This document shows positions 23,811-36,307 of a DNA stretch of 64,000 nucleotides, piece after piece. The DNA lies in assembly GCA_934045905.1 (NCBI GenBank), contig OW203764.1, positions 25,470,954-25,534,953 on the forward strand, read 5' to 3'. The stretch is from Leuctra nigra. Taxonomy: Eukaryota; Arthropoda; Insecta; Plecoptera; Leuctridae. Both the position numbers and the translations under genes were made by a program. The notes below the pieces were generated by a model. It had not been told where the DNA came from, made no database searches, and saw only the letters and a program-made list of their open reading frames with translations. Each line of letters opens with the position of its first letter. Position 1 is the stretch's first letter.

Positions 23811-24275
23811 ACACGTGCATCATACTGCCCAGTGGCGAGCAGACACGTGGATCATACTGCCCAGTGGCGTGCAGACACGTGGATCATACTGCCCAGTGGC
23901 GTGGAGACACGTGGATCTTACTGCCCAGTGGCGTGCAGACACGTGGATCTTACTGCCCAGTGGCGTGCAGACACGTGGATCATACTGCCCAGTGGCGTGG
24001 AGACACGTGGATCTTACTGCCCAGTGGCATGCAGACACGTGGATCTTACTGCCCAGTGGCGTGCAGACACGTGGATCTTACTGCCCAGTGGCGTGCAGAC
24101 ATTACTGCCCAGTGGCGTGCAGACACGTGGATCTTACTGCCCAGTGGCGTGCAGACACGTGATCTTACTGCCCAGTGGCGTGCAGACACGTGATCTTACT
24201 GCCCAGTGGCGTGCAGACACGTGGATCTTACTGCCCAGTGGCGTGCAGACAATCTTACTGCCCAGTGGCGTCATC
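23811..24275. repeat. 32-bp minisatellite, about 14 copies
   Basis: Units such as GTGCAGACACGTGGATC plus TTACTGCCCAGTGGC recur with 32-bp spacing (ggatc at 23849, 23881, 23913, 23945, 23977). Late units are shortened: one near 24096 lacks acgtggatc, two read 'cgtgatc', and one near 24245 is further reduced. Most full units carry an E-box CACGTG. Because 32 is not a multiple of 3 and the unit has no stop in any plus frame, all three frames stay open; this is an artefact of the repeat. Confidence 0.95.
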
Positions 24276-25390
24276 AATAACGGGAATTAAGGATACAAGT
24301 CTACTTTATCCTTATGCCTTTATAAGGCATGCTTGGAATAACGATTTGAAGTAACCTGTTCAGTGCATTAATACCAGAGGTTAAAGAAACTAGTCTGGTT
24401 TGAGAGGTACAAAATATCAAAATGAAACAAAATTACTTCTTTTAAATCGAGAAAAATAGAAGAAGTTACACAAATGAAGAAGCCGATGTAGAGTTGATTT
24501 GATTAGCTTGTAGTTATCCATTTGGGACAAATATTTAGCGTGATGTTTCTTTATGTTCGGTACGCCACTGGAACTGTCAGTATAGCGTGCTAATGAACAA
24601 CGCGTAGCTCGGTAGGTGTCTGATGTAGATGCTAATAACTTCTCATTGTAGATTGTAGCGACACCTGGTGGCAAGCCTAGCTCGAACATTTATTGTACGA
24701 ACATAAAAGTCACTAACACCACATTTATTTATAATATGAGGAGAAGTGAAAACTAATTTCTGTATTTGTTCGTACCTGACATCCTTAAAATATAATTTTC
24801 TAATTTATATGCAGACTAATCGGTCGGTAGTGGTTACATCATTTCTTATTAGTTATTACTATATCTGTCTAAATGTAATAATTGGACTTCCTAAAACGAT
24901 ATTGTTGTCTAAGTATGTAAGACAGCAGCACTTTGTTTTAGAGGTTGGGTGTCGCTTTCAGTCATATTGAAATCTGACTTAGCAAATCTGCTTCTAGTAC
25001 TGAATATCATTTTACTAATCATTTTACTAATACTTTATGTATCATTATGCTTTCCTTTATAATTAAATAATATACACAAAAGTCTCATTTCGACTCCTTT
25101 CTCTTATCCTAAATTTGGTACCTATGTTTTTTGTGGTTTTTTCCCCAGTGCTCTCAATTGTTTGGTTTTCTGTATATATTTTTGTTGCAACATCCTCCGA
25201 TTGGTTGACGTAAAAATGTAATCTGATTTGTTGAGAAGTCCAAATTATCCATCAAGTTGAAATTTTGCAAGGTTATTAAAACGTGTCATATTTTACAAAA
25301 GGTTTATTTTGAAATAGCTGTCAAATATTATGGAATAGTTAATTCACCGTGCCTTGATGACTTGCATCATAAGTAGGGGTTGTTTTCACT
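24276..25390. other. Spacer; minus open frame 24417-24689 not supported
   Basis: The 90-codon minus frame begins in a GC-richer patch (24600-24690) and runs into AT-rich sequence. That decay of codon quality suggests a repeat remnant and not a gene. Confidence 0.4.
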
Positions 25391-25500
25391 TCTGGGCAGT
25401 CATTCTATAACTTTAAAATTCCGGATTCGGCCCGAATAATATTCACGAATTGGATTCTGGCCGAATCTGGATATTAAAAATTATAGAATGACTGCCCAGA
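25391..25500. mobile_element. 110-bp MITE with ~40-bp inverted repeats
   Basis: TCTGGGCAGTCATTCTATAA at the left is exactly inverted at the right end, and similarity continues inward through 'aaattccggattcggcc' against its inverse. No clear target duplication is visible. Confidence 0.75.
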
Positions 25501-25549
25501 GTGTATGGTTTGCTGTTACGAAGTTGCAAGGTTCAGACAAAAATACTTG

Positions 25550-25700
25550 ACATTATGATTGTATGGACGTGTTCCATGTTTAGTTTCCTATGGTTTCTGT
25601 GTTTGGAGGGAATTTCAGTTCGAGGTGTTTGCTTATGTTTGCTTATCGTTTCCTATTTTTTTTTCAAATAAAAGTTAATAATAATAATAATAATGAAAAC
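25550..25700 (+). mobile_element. Probable 3' tail of a non-LTR retrotransposon
   Basis: A T-rich stretch is followed by AATAAAAGTTAATAATAATA, that is a polyadenylation-like signal and a (TAA)n tail. Such tails end several LINE clades. No reverse-transcriptase frame lies upstream, so the copy would be strongly 5' truncated. Confidence 0.35.
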
Positions 25701-25705
25701 AGCAT

Positions 25706-27381
25706 TATAAAAATGTTGTATTACACTAAAACTTCTTAACGTAGTTCACGCTCTTCACAATCTCACTATGTGGAGTATTTAGTGCTAGCGGAGCCAGCCA
25801 TGCTCTTCAGGAAATAATTAAGTGAATCTATAAAACTAGGTATGTACGATACGAAAACCTTATATCATGGGATACACTATAATAAGTGGTCAGGATAATT
25901 GCCTTTGCCATAGCTGCCATCTTCAAAATGAAGTTGTGGAGGTTTGTTATAACCAGATGTTTATTGGATAGATTCATTGTATTGCCTCAAGATGTGATTA
26001 TTTTTATTGCTTCTGTAAGTTTTATAGCTTTTTATGTCTTTTTATACCGGAATGAAATATTATTTAAATATCATTTTGAAATGTCGTGTATAATTTTAGA
26101 ACGGAGTGTACCTATTTTCGTTTTGATGTAGGACAGTTCAGAGCGATCCACGGATCAAGCTTAAATTTGACATGAAATGTACCTATTATTTAATTTCTAA
26201 AACATTGATAAATTAATTAGAAAATTCTCTTGAACTGTCTTTAACTTGGAACATTGGTCAAAGTGACAAATGAACCCTTTGAACCGTAGAGTTTATAGCC
26301 CATGGTTTCAACCCTTCAAATTCCACTCCCTGTTTGAATTGCTACATACTCTTGTTTAGTTCGCAACAGGAAAGTTCCATTCTCAAAATAACACCTATTT
26401 GAGAGTAAAAACACTGTTTTCCCACACAAAAGTGATAGAAAACTTAAAATCAGTCTACATTTTCGTGGTTAAAGGTATTCCTGTCCATTGATGTCATTGT
26501 TATCAACCAACAATGATGTTGCCATAGTTACAATAAAATAATTACATCTCTCGACTGGTATACCGTCTTCACGCCAAAATGTCAACAGAATTTAAACTTG
26601 ATATTCATGAATGAAAACTTACACTTTTGATTATGAAAATTAGTGTGTTTTAGGTTTTACCATAATTTATTTTGTTATTTTGAAAATAAAATTTAAAGCA
26701 TTACAAATTTATGTACCTATCCTTTTATGTATAGTACATGGAATCCTCAGTTCTCAAAGAAAATGTGTTAATTTAGCTTCCAAAAATGGACTCACAAAAC
26801 ACTGCATAAGTTCCAATAGGTTGAAAATGCTGCTATTTCTTGTCCCTGTGGAGTCCAATAAAAGTATACCTATTATCGACATGATAAAAATTGCGTATTC
26901 TCCATATATAAGTCATCAAAGCTTCCGCGTTATTGTTTGTCACACCGACGACGGATGGATGGAAAGAGATAAGTGGTGGTAAAACTATGAAACCTCATGG
27001 AGAGAAAGAAATGAGACTCGCGGTTTTATACAGGACGAACTCTCCCATTCCTGTAGTTATTTCTGATGCCTTGGCATTGATAAGTCTTCCGGAACTTTGA
27101 TAAGATGATAGATTGCCCTACATAAAACACTTCCAATAGTTCACGTGTGCAATTGAATCAGTTATTTAAGAAGGGCATTAGTCCACATAATTACGAAATC
27201 GCAACTTTATTGTGGAAATTGCATTATTGAAGATAGGCGCACATATTTTGAAGAAATGGCATTAGTCCGTGACCTACACGGGATAGAAATAAATAAACTA
27301 AATTGATTTCTTAAAAAAAAAAGTGTTTCTTGATGTTTATATTTTTTATTTTAAAGAAAAGATAAATATTTGGAAATATCA
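25706..27381. other. Spacer containing one RFX-like site
   Basis: Open frames at 25886-26131 and 26680-26982 are AT-rich and the latter has no ATG start; neither is accepted as a gene. Confidence 0.4.
26518..26531. promoter_or_regulatory. RFX X-box-like site
   Basis: GTTGCCATAGTTAC is close to the X-box GTTGCCATGGTAAC bound by RFX factors. It is an isolated match. Confidence 0.3.
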
Positions 27382-27480
27382 TTGACTTGGCCTCTTTTTT
27401 GATCCCACTCCTTTTCAGTGTTGATATTTTTAAAGTAAAGAGACTTGGCTGCCTTTTTTACACGGAGTGTCTTTTTCTGG
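27382..27480 (+). repeat. Divergent half of the composite-repeat palindrome
   Basis: The order 'ttgacttggcc', 'ttttttgat', 'ccttttcagtg', 'agagacttggct' and 'tttttacacggagtgt' matches the right arm at 18640-18784. The left arm and hairpin end are absent, so this is a third, truncated member. Confidence 0.7.
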
Positions 27481-29953
27481 TATAAATTATATTTGAGCAA
27501 AAATATATGACTTAATATTATTTTGAACATGATTAATGTAACATGTAGTTTTGGGAAAATTAACTTGTATTCAAGAAATGGCGAGCAAAAAAGCCTAAAA
27601 TAGAGGTGTTGTAAGGTTTATATAAATAATCTAACAAACAGGTCTAAAAGCTAATATTTTTTAGTATTTGAATCAATACTATTACTTTTATTAAAAATAT
27701 CTACATAGTTTTAAATAGTATTTTTTTCATATATACTTACCATGGACTAATGCCCTTACTGGATGACTGTGACAAAAGGTTCAATACTATATCATGTTCG
27801 TTTACATTACACATTGATTTCCAGCAAGATCGATCTCTTGGTTTCACTAGAAAATTGATCTATAGTTTTAAATGCGCATTTGACATCAGAGACTTGTCAA
27901 AAACACGATTTTGCCATTATTCAGGCATGTACTGACTGAGCTCGAACTACAAATCGACCAACATCGTAGTTTTGAGATTTACACACCAGATTGTGCAGCA
28001 GTGCAGTAGTCGACGAAATATGGAGGAGTTCATAATAAGTCGGCGGTCCAAATTTGTCGACTCTACCCTACACCGCTTTAAACCTATTTCCAAAAAATAC
28101 GAAAATGCTTATACGATACATTGTAATATGTAACTTATATGTAATGTACGAATATGTAATACGTTGATACATAAGCCTTTGTTTTGCCTTTGTTTTGTTT
28201 TCTTGAATGATGAAATGATTAATAGTGATGAACACTCTCGACAGAACAAATTTGACAAATCTTTCAAATTAAGCTAAAAATTTCAATCATTTACATTCGT
28301 GACCAATATAGCCTAAAATTTTTAAAATATGATTAATAATGGTGGTCTCAACGGCATTTCAAAGTTTCAGTTTGATCGGGCAAAATATTAATTTTCCCTT
28401 TTCAACCAATCAGAACGTTTTTCTCAAATTCACACTCGTCTTTTCTCCTCTAGTAGAATCAGTTTCTTACAAGTGTCCTTGAATATTAAATCTAGTGTGA
28501 TAGCAACATTTTATATTGATACATTGATCGATGTGATCTGGAGGTTTTTGCATACACAACAAAAAAAATTATTTGGTACCGTAAAAGTATTTTGCAAATT
28601 TTGCAACACTCAGATAATTTTGACCAATATTACAGGGATGGTTCTGGAAATTACCCCCAGAAGATGATACAATCTGTAAAATTGTCAATTTTCAGGATGT
28701 GATCAAAAGAACGGTCTCCAAAGACGACACCCGAACGAACAACATTGACTATTGTGGGGAAATGGCATGAAGGCGACACTCACTTGACGGTTTTTAATAA
28801 TTCTATTCTTCTTGTCTCCCAAAATTAGCTTCATTTACTGTGACCAGCACTCTGGCACCAAACACCTTAAATACCTCTTAGCGCCATCTTCCCGAGTTAC
28901 AAAATTTGTCAAACCGCATCAATGAATTCCATTGATGAATCGCCTTGGATTTGCTCCACAGAAGTGTCCCTTGAAACTCTTCACATTCTGCAGACAAACG
29001 GCACTCAGGTTATTGAATCAGCGTAGGTAAGAAAACTATCCATTCACATTTTCGGTGAAGAAAAGACGTAAAGTTATTTTGTATGTTTTCGTGTGGGTGA
29101 ATGGAAATAGTGCCGCCGAACTGGCGTCAGGAGATCGTTAAACTTCTTGAATGAATGAAAGATTTCACCGGTGATTTACGGATTTTAAGTACCTTCTTTC
29201 CGTCTAACAAACACCTGTAAAATAAATGTTGACAGCTACGGTGTAAGTTGTGGTGTGCGGCGTCCCCTATACATTCAACCTGATTATGCCATTGGAAAGC
29301 TTTCATGAAGATAAAATCGTTCCATATCTCGAGGAGGTTGTTCAAAGAAGAGTCGTTCGAAGAATCAAGAAGTATTCTGTTAAATATTACTTTTTATATT
29401 GAAAGATTAGATACAGGCAATAAAGTATAGGTTACGTTGAAAATGGCACAAATATTTGTTTTCAGAAATACGTAGCGTGTAAAATCTTAATCTTATAGGC
29501 TATATAGTTTCTCTTCTGTTATTATTGACCTATTTTACCAAATAAATTGATGCATTCTTTTGCGAGCTTTTTTGACATAAAATACACAGATGTATTAATT
29601 TATTTCTGTCTCCTATCAATCATATTCCTATACTCCTAAATGTTGTGCTTTTTGTGCCATTTTACTCGTCTTACTTTTATTGTAGAAGGCTCATTTCGGT
29701 AGAGGGTGGGGAGAGCACCATAAAGATTGTTCGGGACTCGGGACTCGGGAGGATTCGGGAGGAAGTTCGGGAGGAAAGACCCAAGAGAAAATATTCTTCA
29801 AGTAATTCGTTTTGTTCAATTTTGAAACATAATTGACTCATCAAATCGATTACATTTCATATTTAAAAATAGTTATTTGACCAGACCCTGGTTGGTAATA
29901 TTTTGTGTAAGGGGGATATTACATTTTAACAGTTACAAGTTTTTATATCAAAT
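27481..29953. other. AT-rich spacer with an old repeat fragment
   Basis: At 28230-28420 weak echoes of the GTTGATGAGCG family appear ('aaagtttcagtttgatcgg'). Near 29730-29775 short 'gggactcgggactcggga' repeats occur. No gene was recognised. Confidence 0.4.
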
Positions 29954-30015
29954 TCACCACCTTCTTTAAGGCACTCTCTGAAGGGAACGAGAAAGTGTCT
30001 TGAAAAAGGTGGTGA
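29954..30015. repeat. 26-bp imperfect hairpin with 10-base loop
   Basis: TCACCACCTTCTTTAAGG and following bases are inverted at 29990-30015 with four mismatches, some of which are G-U pairs in RNA. The size is like a small precursor RNA, but expression is unknown. Confidence 0.55.
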
Positions 30016-30220
30016 TCAGACTTATACGCAAAGAAATAGGTAGGTATACAAATAATACAAATTTAAAATGTAGGTAATTATTATTATTTGAATCTATTCT
30101 ACCTTCTTGAGATCCACCATCAATATGATTTTCTTTCGCCACTTTCTACTCAAAATTGGTATGCTTTATTTTCATTACTTTGGATATTTTGCATATCGTT
30201 GATGTTATCAAGGTGAGGGG

Positions 30221-30243
30221 TGCCCCCTCCCCCTCCCCCCCTC
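30221..30243 (-). other. G-quadruplex-capable tract (minus strand)
   Basis: C5-T-C5-T-C7 on the plus strand gives G runs on the minus strand that can supply four tetrad-forming tracts. Confidence 0.5.
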
Positions 30244-30739
30244 TACACCGAACAGGTGCCTCAAGATACGATTGTTATAAGTAGATTGGAGCGTCATTAT
30301 GATTAATTTTAATACCTGACATAATGACTTGTCGGCATCACACATCCCGCGAATCCGCTCGCTTCCAGTGATTCATGAATCCACTTGACACAGAAAATCG
30401 TTTAAAAGAATGAAAGATAAAACGAAACATTTTAGACAAACGTTCGTTTGCGGTTTTATACCCAGGATTTCCTCACATTTTTATAGATAACTTCGTTTCA
30501 CGTTTTAATCAATCAGGGGATGTCCACGCCGGTTGTCGGTTACAAAATCTAAGAATACATCTAAAAAACCGAGTGGCATGAACCACAGGTGGTTTCTCTC
30601 TCAGCTCATCCCATCCCGGGATCTTGCGGTGCGTACGATGCGTCAAAAAACATTTAAATGTTTCAAGGGGAAAAATAAAGAAGACTCGAGAGAAGACAGT
30701 GTATAGACCACACGCACGCACTTCTCTCTTCAACTTCTT

Positions 30740-31313
30740 GTGACGCCGTTGTTTCTGATTGGTTATATCAAGTCCGCCAATCGTAAACTCCGTCCATTCA
30801 TAAATAGTAGTCAAGTTAGGCACGAGTCTTGGCGTTGTGTCGACCAGGGTGGGGGGAGGGAGAGGGGGTCAGTGGTGACGAGAAGAGTGGTGAGGGCTCT
30901 GCAGAAGAACCTGTACCTCTACAAGGCTCTTGTCCAGCAACGGTGAAGGTGGTTCTCGGAGACGTCCACGCATGTGTTTCAAATACTACGCACTTTTAAC
31001 ATTCTGTTTGTAACAAGTGATTTTTGAAATTATTCTGCGGACAATATTTTTAGTTGGTGGTGCAGTATATTTTTAAACTTTGTGACGGACGATTTTTGTG
31101 TTTTTTGTGTGATTTGAACTACGTTTAATTATTATTTGATTTCTGCGTATTCTGTGAGTTATCACCAATTGATAACAATTACCTATTGAACAATAGGTAT
31201 AATTATTTCTAAGTGTTAGACTGAACTGTGTTTCTCTAACCTGGTCGAAACATTGCAAGTGACGTGAACGTCGGAGGGCGACGCTACCGACGCTGGCGTC
31301 GTCGTGATATAGT
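30740..31313 (+). promoter_or_regulatory. Putative promoter and 5' untranslated region of the 31.3 kb gene
   Basis: Composition rises in G+C and CpG compared with the surroundings. An inverted CCAAT (attgg, 30758-30762), a direct CCAAT (30777-30781) and a TATA-like cataaatag (30799-30807) are in promoter-like order; transcription would then begin near 30825-30832. A TCAGT initiator-like word is at 30869. A small perfect stem (31181-31198) lies in the presumed leader. Whether the leader is continuous or spliced cannot be read from the sequence. Confidence 0.5.
30847..30868 (+). other. G-quadruplex motif near the presumed transcription start
   Basis: GGGTGGGGGGAGGG followed by AGAGGGGG has four or more G runs with loops of 1-3 bases, a textbook intramolecular quadruplex pattern. 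Confidence 0.6.
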
Positions 31314-31475
31314 ATGGAGAAGGGTGGCGTCTGCTGCATCCTGCGACCGACGTCTGGGACGGTGGGCCATCACGTCGCGACGGATGATGATCAAATAGTG
31401 CCGGATCGTACCGCTGATTGCTCGCAAGATTGGCCCCCTGGACAGAATTATATTGACACGTGGTTACAAATGCAG
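31314..31475 (+). CDS. First coding exon of an unrecognised gene (partial)
   Basis: The ATG has A at -3 and G at +4, and an in-frame TGA three codons upstream (31305-31307) closes the frame. The exon encodes 54 residues beginning MEKGGVCCILRPTSG, with an acidic centre (DDDQIVPD) and ending NYIDTWLQMQ. It stops at a strong donor CAG|GTGAGT with intron phase 0. Read-through would add only 18 residues before a stop, so splicing is the more likely reading. The codons are far richer in G+C than the flanks. I do not recognise the family and see no signal peptide or membrane segment. No compatible downstream exon was identified, so the next intron may exceed 30 kb or leave the window. Function unknown. 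Confidence 0.6.
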
Positions 31476-32640
31476 GTGAGTGATTTGGAACTATACCAGC
31501 GGATGATAGGGATAGAAACCCGGGTATTGTGAATCATACGGACACATTTGTCTGCCATGGTTTTATACCGGGAAATTGTTATAAACAAATACAGACAAAA
31601 TACATTTTTTCGAGGTCCGTTCCGTACTTTTTGCTACGATTTCTCCAGTCCAGTGGTATTGTCATGTTCATTATATACTCAAGGGTCCAATATGTTCATG
31701 CCGCAGTATCATTATAATTACAAATATGATCCAATATCTACCAACAAACATACATTCTCCAATGATTTATTTACTAAATTTTATTTATAAATTGGGTTTG
31801 TTCAATTATACAAACTTGGGGCTGGTTTTTCAACACTCGGCTAAATTTTAAACAGTTGATTAGGTATATTGCCATGGCAACAACCAATGCTTTTAGCTTA
31901 GCAGAGTAAATTGAAAAAAATGTAAATGATAGCATATTGTCGAGATTTTTAGGTTCTTCGCATTAGCTTGTACATCTGGATAATGGTTTGGGGTTGCACC
32001 TTCTTGGTACAATTCAAGATTTGATAACCACGATGTCGACGCAAATGTCCCCGTAGGCTACTATTCCTGGTACACTTGGAAGATGAATTAGATTTCTTCA
32101 TTTTGTCACGAAAGGAACGTGACGATGTCAGCAGTCTTCAACAAATGATCTCACAATTTGTGATTATATTTATTATTTATTTTGGTCTCAAATTCTAGTC
32201 ACACGGGAATTTACTCTGTCCTAATATTTATTGACATTCCATTTGTTGTGTGTGAGTATTGACATGCCTAGATGAAGAAAACCAAGGAAAATAAGTTGTT
32301 GATTATTCTTGAGACGCCTTCATAAGTTATTTGATGAAAAGTCAAAACATTTTGTGAGGACAAATCTTCTTTACATTATGCTATGTTTATGACGTACTCA
32401 AAAATAAGAATTGAGATTGGACAGAATCTTGCATTTTTCTCATTGGGTCGATTACACATTCCAGAGCAGCGTATTCTATTCAGATGTTTCATTTGTCTCA
32501 ATTATTATAAAGTTCCCGGAGTTATTATTTACAATAGTCTCGGGATACGGCAAAAGGCAACCAAAAGCGTCAGAAAACATATGGTATGGTTCCGGCACAT
32601 TATTTTTCGGTTTTCCTTGTCAAAAAGAAATTATTCCATC
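31476..32640. other. Presumed start of intron 1, no exon seen
   Basis: After the donor the sequence turns AT-rich. An X-box-like site at 31868-31881 is the only item noted. Confidence 0.4.
31868..31881. promoter_or_regulatory. RFX X-box-like site
   Basis: ATTGCCATGGCAAC differs by one base from the palindromic X-box GTTGCCATGGCAAC. It lies about 0.4 kb into the presumed first intron. Confidence 0.4.
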
Positions 32641-32644
32641 CGAC

Positions 32645-32695
32645 CTGGAATCATTTCAGATCAATGTTATCCTCATGGTCGTGAAATGATTCCAG
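32645..32695. repeat. 14-bp perfect hairpin with 23-base loop
   Basis: CTGGAATCATTTCA is exactly inverted at 32682-32695. Two open frames overlap here on the plus strand but have no other support. Confidence 0.6.
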
Positions 32696-32937
32696 GCCGC
32701 AATGATTACGTTTTCGTTATAGAATAGCCCCCCTAGTTAGGACTTTTCCGAGCTTGACTCAATATCTTCGGAGTTCTCTTCGTAATTCAGAAGAGATAAC
32801 TTTTTGAAATCTACAAAACAAAAAGACGTGTTGAGTGCACAGAAATGTGTGATTTTAGATGTTTCATTCCTCCCGCGTTGATCTTCTATTTCAAATTTTA
32901 AACGCTAAACATGATTTTCTTCTAACATAAAGTCTGT

Positions 32938-33163
32938 ACTTCAGAAGTAGAAAGGCTGAAGAAAATTTTCTATAACCACGCTCAGTCTATTGCCATTTGA
33001 CTGATGTCAACAAATAGGTACATTATATTGAAGTATTCTCTTACACAATGGCTCATAGTCATCTCACAATTACAAAATGATTTATTAACCAAGAAATGTT
33101 GGTTTCATGATCTCACCTCAAGAATAACTGAAATGGACTTTCGCCCTTCTACCTCTGAGCAAG
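32938..33163. mobile_element. Probable MITE with decayed inverted ends
   Basis: The left end TCAGAAGTAGAAAGGC and the inverse of the right end TCAGAGGTAGAAGGGC agree at most positions. The right half is shared with 22.56-22.70 kb. The 107-codon frame starting at 33004 lies inside this repeat and is not conserved in the other copy, so it is not called as a gene. Confidence 0.55.
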
Positions 33164-36100
33164 TAATAATAGGACTTTTAATGTCACAAAATTGTGAGAA
33201 AAATTCGTTGAAATACCAAAACGACTGCCAAAATAGTTGTATAGTTCCTCGGACAAATTCACTCGTACACTGCGAATGCAGATTCTGTGATTTACTTGCA
33301 TGGTGGTCCTATAATTTACGTCAATAAAAAGCGAAATATCCTCTATGCCAATATATGAGAGTTATTACATTGGTACATAATGTTCGAAACAGATGGCCGT
33401 ACATCTTGAAAAATTGTGTTACTTTATTAATGTTATTTGTTTAATAATACGTTATGTAAACACGATTTGAAATTGTGTTTTCGAGTATGAGGAAGTAAAA
33501 GATCAGTGATACATTGTTAGTTAGTTACTGTATATCGAAGTTAGCTTTCTATCGCCTATAGTCATTATTCTACCTATATTATGAGTTATAATCTTCGAAG
33601 AAAACCAGGTTGTAAATAGTTGAATGGCTCACGATTATATCCTCTAACTTCTTGTCGAATATTTTATATTCTTTGCCCACATGCGAAGTTTCCAACGCAA
33701 CAGGTGAATTGTGTTGTTTCCTTTGCAAGCAAGGTGTAGTGATAATTGTACACTTCTATTGCCGATGGGCGATTTGAACACCGTGAAAAGGTCAAACTTT
33801 GATGCATTGGTGTGTGGAAATTAACAAAACACTTTCTTATACATTTCTTTCATTCAAAGAGGATTTTTATTATAATTATACAGTTAACATTATACATTAC
33901 ATTCAATTGGAAACAAATGCATAGTGAATACATAATGGGATAGATTCAGTTCCTAAAAGTGTTGAACCAGTTTTGAATTTATTGCAACATTAGGAAGTAA
34001 AAGATACAAATGTATACCTACCACATATTCCAAGAAATTAGTATCATATTCTAAACATCTCATAAAAAATCAAGTCATCATAAATACTTATAAATCACGG
34101 TGTATTTGTATTTGTATTTATTTCCGTCTTACAGATTGTGTGCAAACATTTAAATGTACGTAATATTTGGAAGATAACATTGATAATTATTCCACTCATG
34201 CTCGTGCGTTTACAGAAATATAACAATCAACTGATTTCTCGAAGAACCAAAATAAATTATATTGTTTCTTTTTTTAAAGTCTCAAACTGCAATTACTGGC
34301 TTATTGAATCATTTCAATAGCTTTTACAATTGCAATCATTCATCTCTTATTGATCTACACAATCAACCGTTAATGAGGCACGAACGCCAGGAATTTATTA
34401 TACAAATTGAACAATTAAACAAATCACTTACGATTGTGTTGGTATTTTGCATGGATGATGGATATCATCTATTGTGTATTAAAAAGATTTTGAATTTAGG
34501 TCGTACAGGAATTACACTTATGTTCGCAGCCTTTATATTAAATGACCACAGGGCTTTATTTCGAACGTTGTCTTCATATGAATTGTATAACAACGAGTAG
34601 ATGAAAAAAACTAGGAATTTAAATGGTTATTTGAAAAGCTCGGCTGCGTATAATTATTGCTATGAGGTTTGTTGGAGAGTTTTAAAGAGATGATCGGAAT
34701 ATAATAGCAGGATAGAGAGATGATGTTTATAACTAAGAAAGAATTTCCTGAGATGAAGATGTTTATTATGTCAGATACGTAAAATATAAATGAAGAAGAT
34801 AATAAAATATAATATCTAAAAATAAACGCAAACACATATTATATAAGACCAGTTTTCTTGTGGTTGATCTCCACTTCTGACCAATAATTAATGTTTTCTT
34901 GAAAACCTGGTGTACTTTTGTGGTTCCCTTACATGTGCTTATTATTTTCTTGCACTATTGCCGACTACATGATTGAAATCACACGGAAATGGCGAAATAG
35001 TATGTCACCTTCTCCCTACATCTATGACTCACTACCTATTGTGATGCACAGCCTCGCTTTAATCTCAATAATGTCATCGATGACTTTTCCTTCAGCGATC
35101 CTACAACCTATAATCCGAGCAAAACGGATTCGAACACTTTGTTACCGTGTCGAGCTTCCATGACATCAATTCAACTCCATAACTAATTTGTATTCAAGAA
35201 ACACTCCCAGGAAACTAAATTTTCCAAAAATTCGAACTTTGCCTCAAGTAATGCAACTTTGAGGGGTAGTTTTGGTTATTATAAAAAATTCAGAAACATG
35301 TAAAATGGTACTTACCAGTAAAAATATTTTTCCCCCATTTTTCTTTTCAAACCAAGAAAATGGGGAGTGTATTAATTAGTAAAGAATAAAAAAAAATAGT
35401 TTTGGGAAAATTTGATGCAAAAATGTGGCTTATACAGCGGTTATTCCTCGATGATTGGTTGGTTTAAAAAGAATTGAAATTTGAATAAATGGAATGTAAC
35501 CAGTAGTTCCTCGCATTCCCACATATCTTCCTGTGCGCTGTGGGTCCTCGGCATAGCTCCATATCTCTATAACTCACACAATATACATCAGGAATCAAAA
35601 CTTCATTCCTCTGTTATGCACTGACATTATTTTCCTCGAGCTGCAATTGCTATGTGTAATGCACTTGTCCCACTAGACAGCTGTATTTATCTTCCTCTAG
35701 GTGCATAATAAGGCGATATCAGAAATCCTAAGCTCTTCTACCAGTCATCCTTTACGTGAGATGGCACCAGTACAACTCACATATTATATACAATATAATG
35801 CATGGTGCATCTTAATCGCTTGTGTACTTACTATTTCTTGGCTTTTATTGAGACAAGTACAGTCGATTTCAGTAACAAGTAGATTTTATTGTGTTTGTTC
35901 TTTGACCGATGATCAGAACAATACTTGCTTTAATAATGATGTAGTAAACACTTTTTTAATAACTATGCAATCACACACAGGTAAAATGTTGATACAAATT
36001 GCACCTTTCGACATGTACTTTTGACCAGTAAGTATAGTGAGGCAGAAGTGTTAATTATGTCTTTAATTAATATAATTCAATAAATAAATAATATTTAGCA

Positions 36101-36307
36101 GTTATTACAAGAACACAATGTTGTTATTGAAGGCTTGTAAAATAGAAGTATTTAGGGATTGACATTCAGCACTTTCATGATAATAGACCTTACATTTTTG
36201 TATTATAACATTTTGTATAAATATCAACACAAAAAATAATTACAAATACACTTATCCCCCGAAAAAGTTACATTTTCAATCATAATATAAAATTGATTCA
36301 TGTTACA
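33164..36307. other. AT-rich spacer, nothing recognised
   Basis: Several open frames of 60-112 codons occur, mostly without ATG starts and with AT-rich composition; none is supported. Confidence 0.45.

Noticed and set aside
23770..24290. Three overlapping plus-strand open frames of 109-152 codons and one minus frame
   Set aside because: They are products of the stop-free 32-bp minisatellite and repeat the same words in shifted frames.
26680..26982. 100-codon frame with a hydrophobic start
   Set aside because: The start is TTG, not ATG; composition is AT-rich and no upstream acceptor is convincing.
33004..33327. 107-codon plus-strand frame with ATG
   Set aside because: It lies largely in a dispersed repeat whose other copy (22.56-22.70 kb) does not keep the frame.
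34262..34600. 112-codon plus-strand frame
   Set aside because: It has no ATG start, AT-driven codon content and no recognisable domain.
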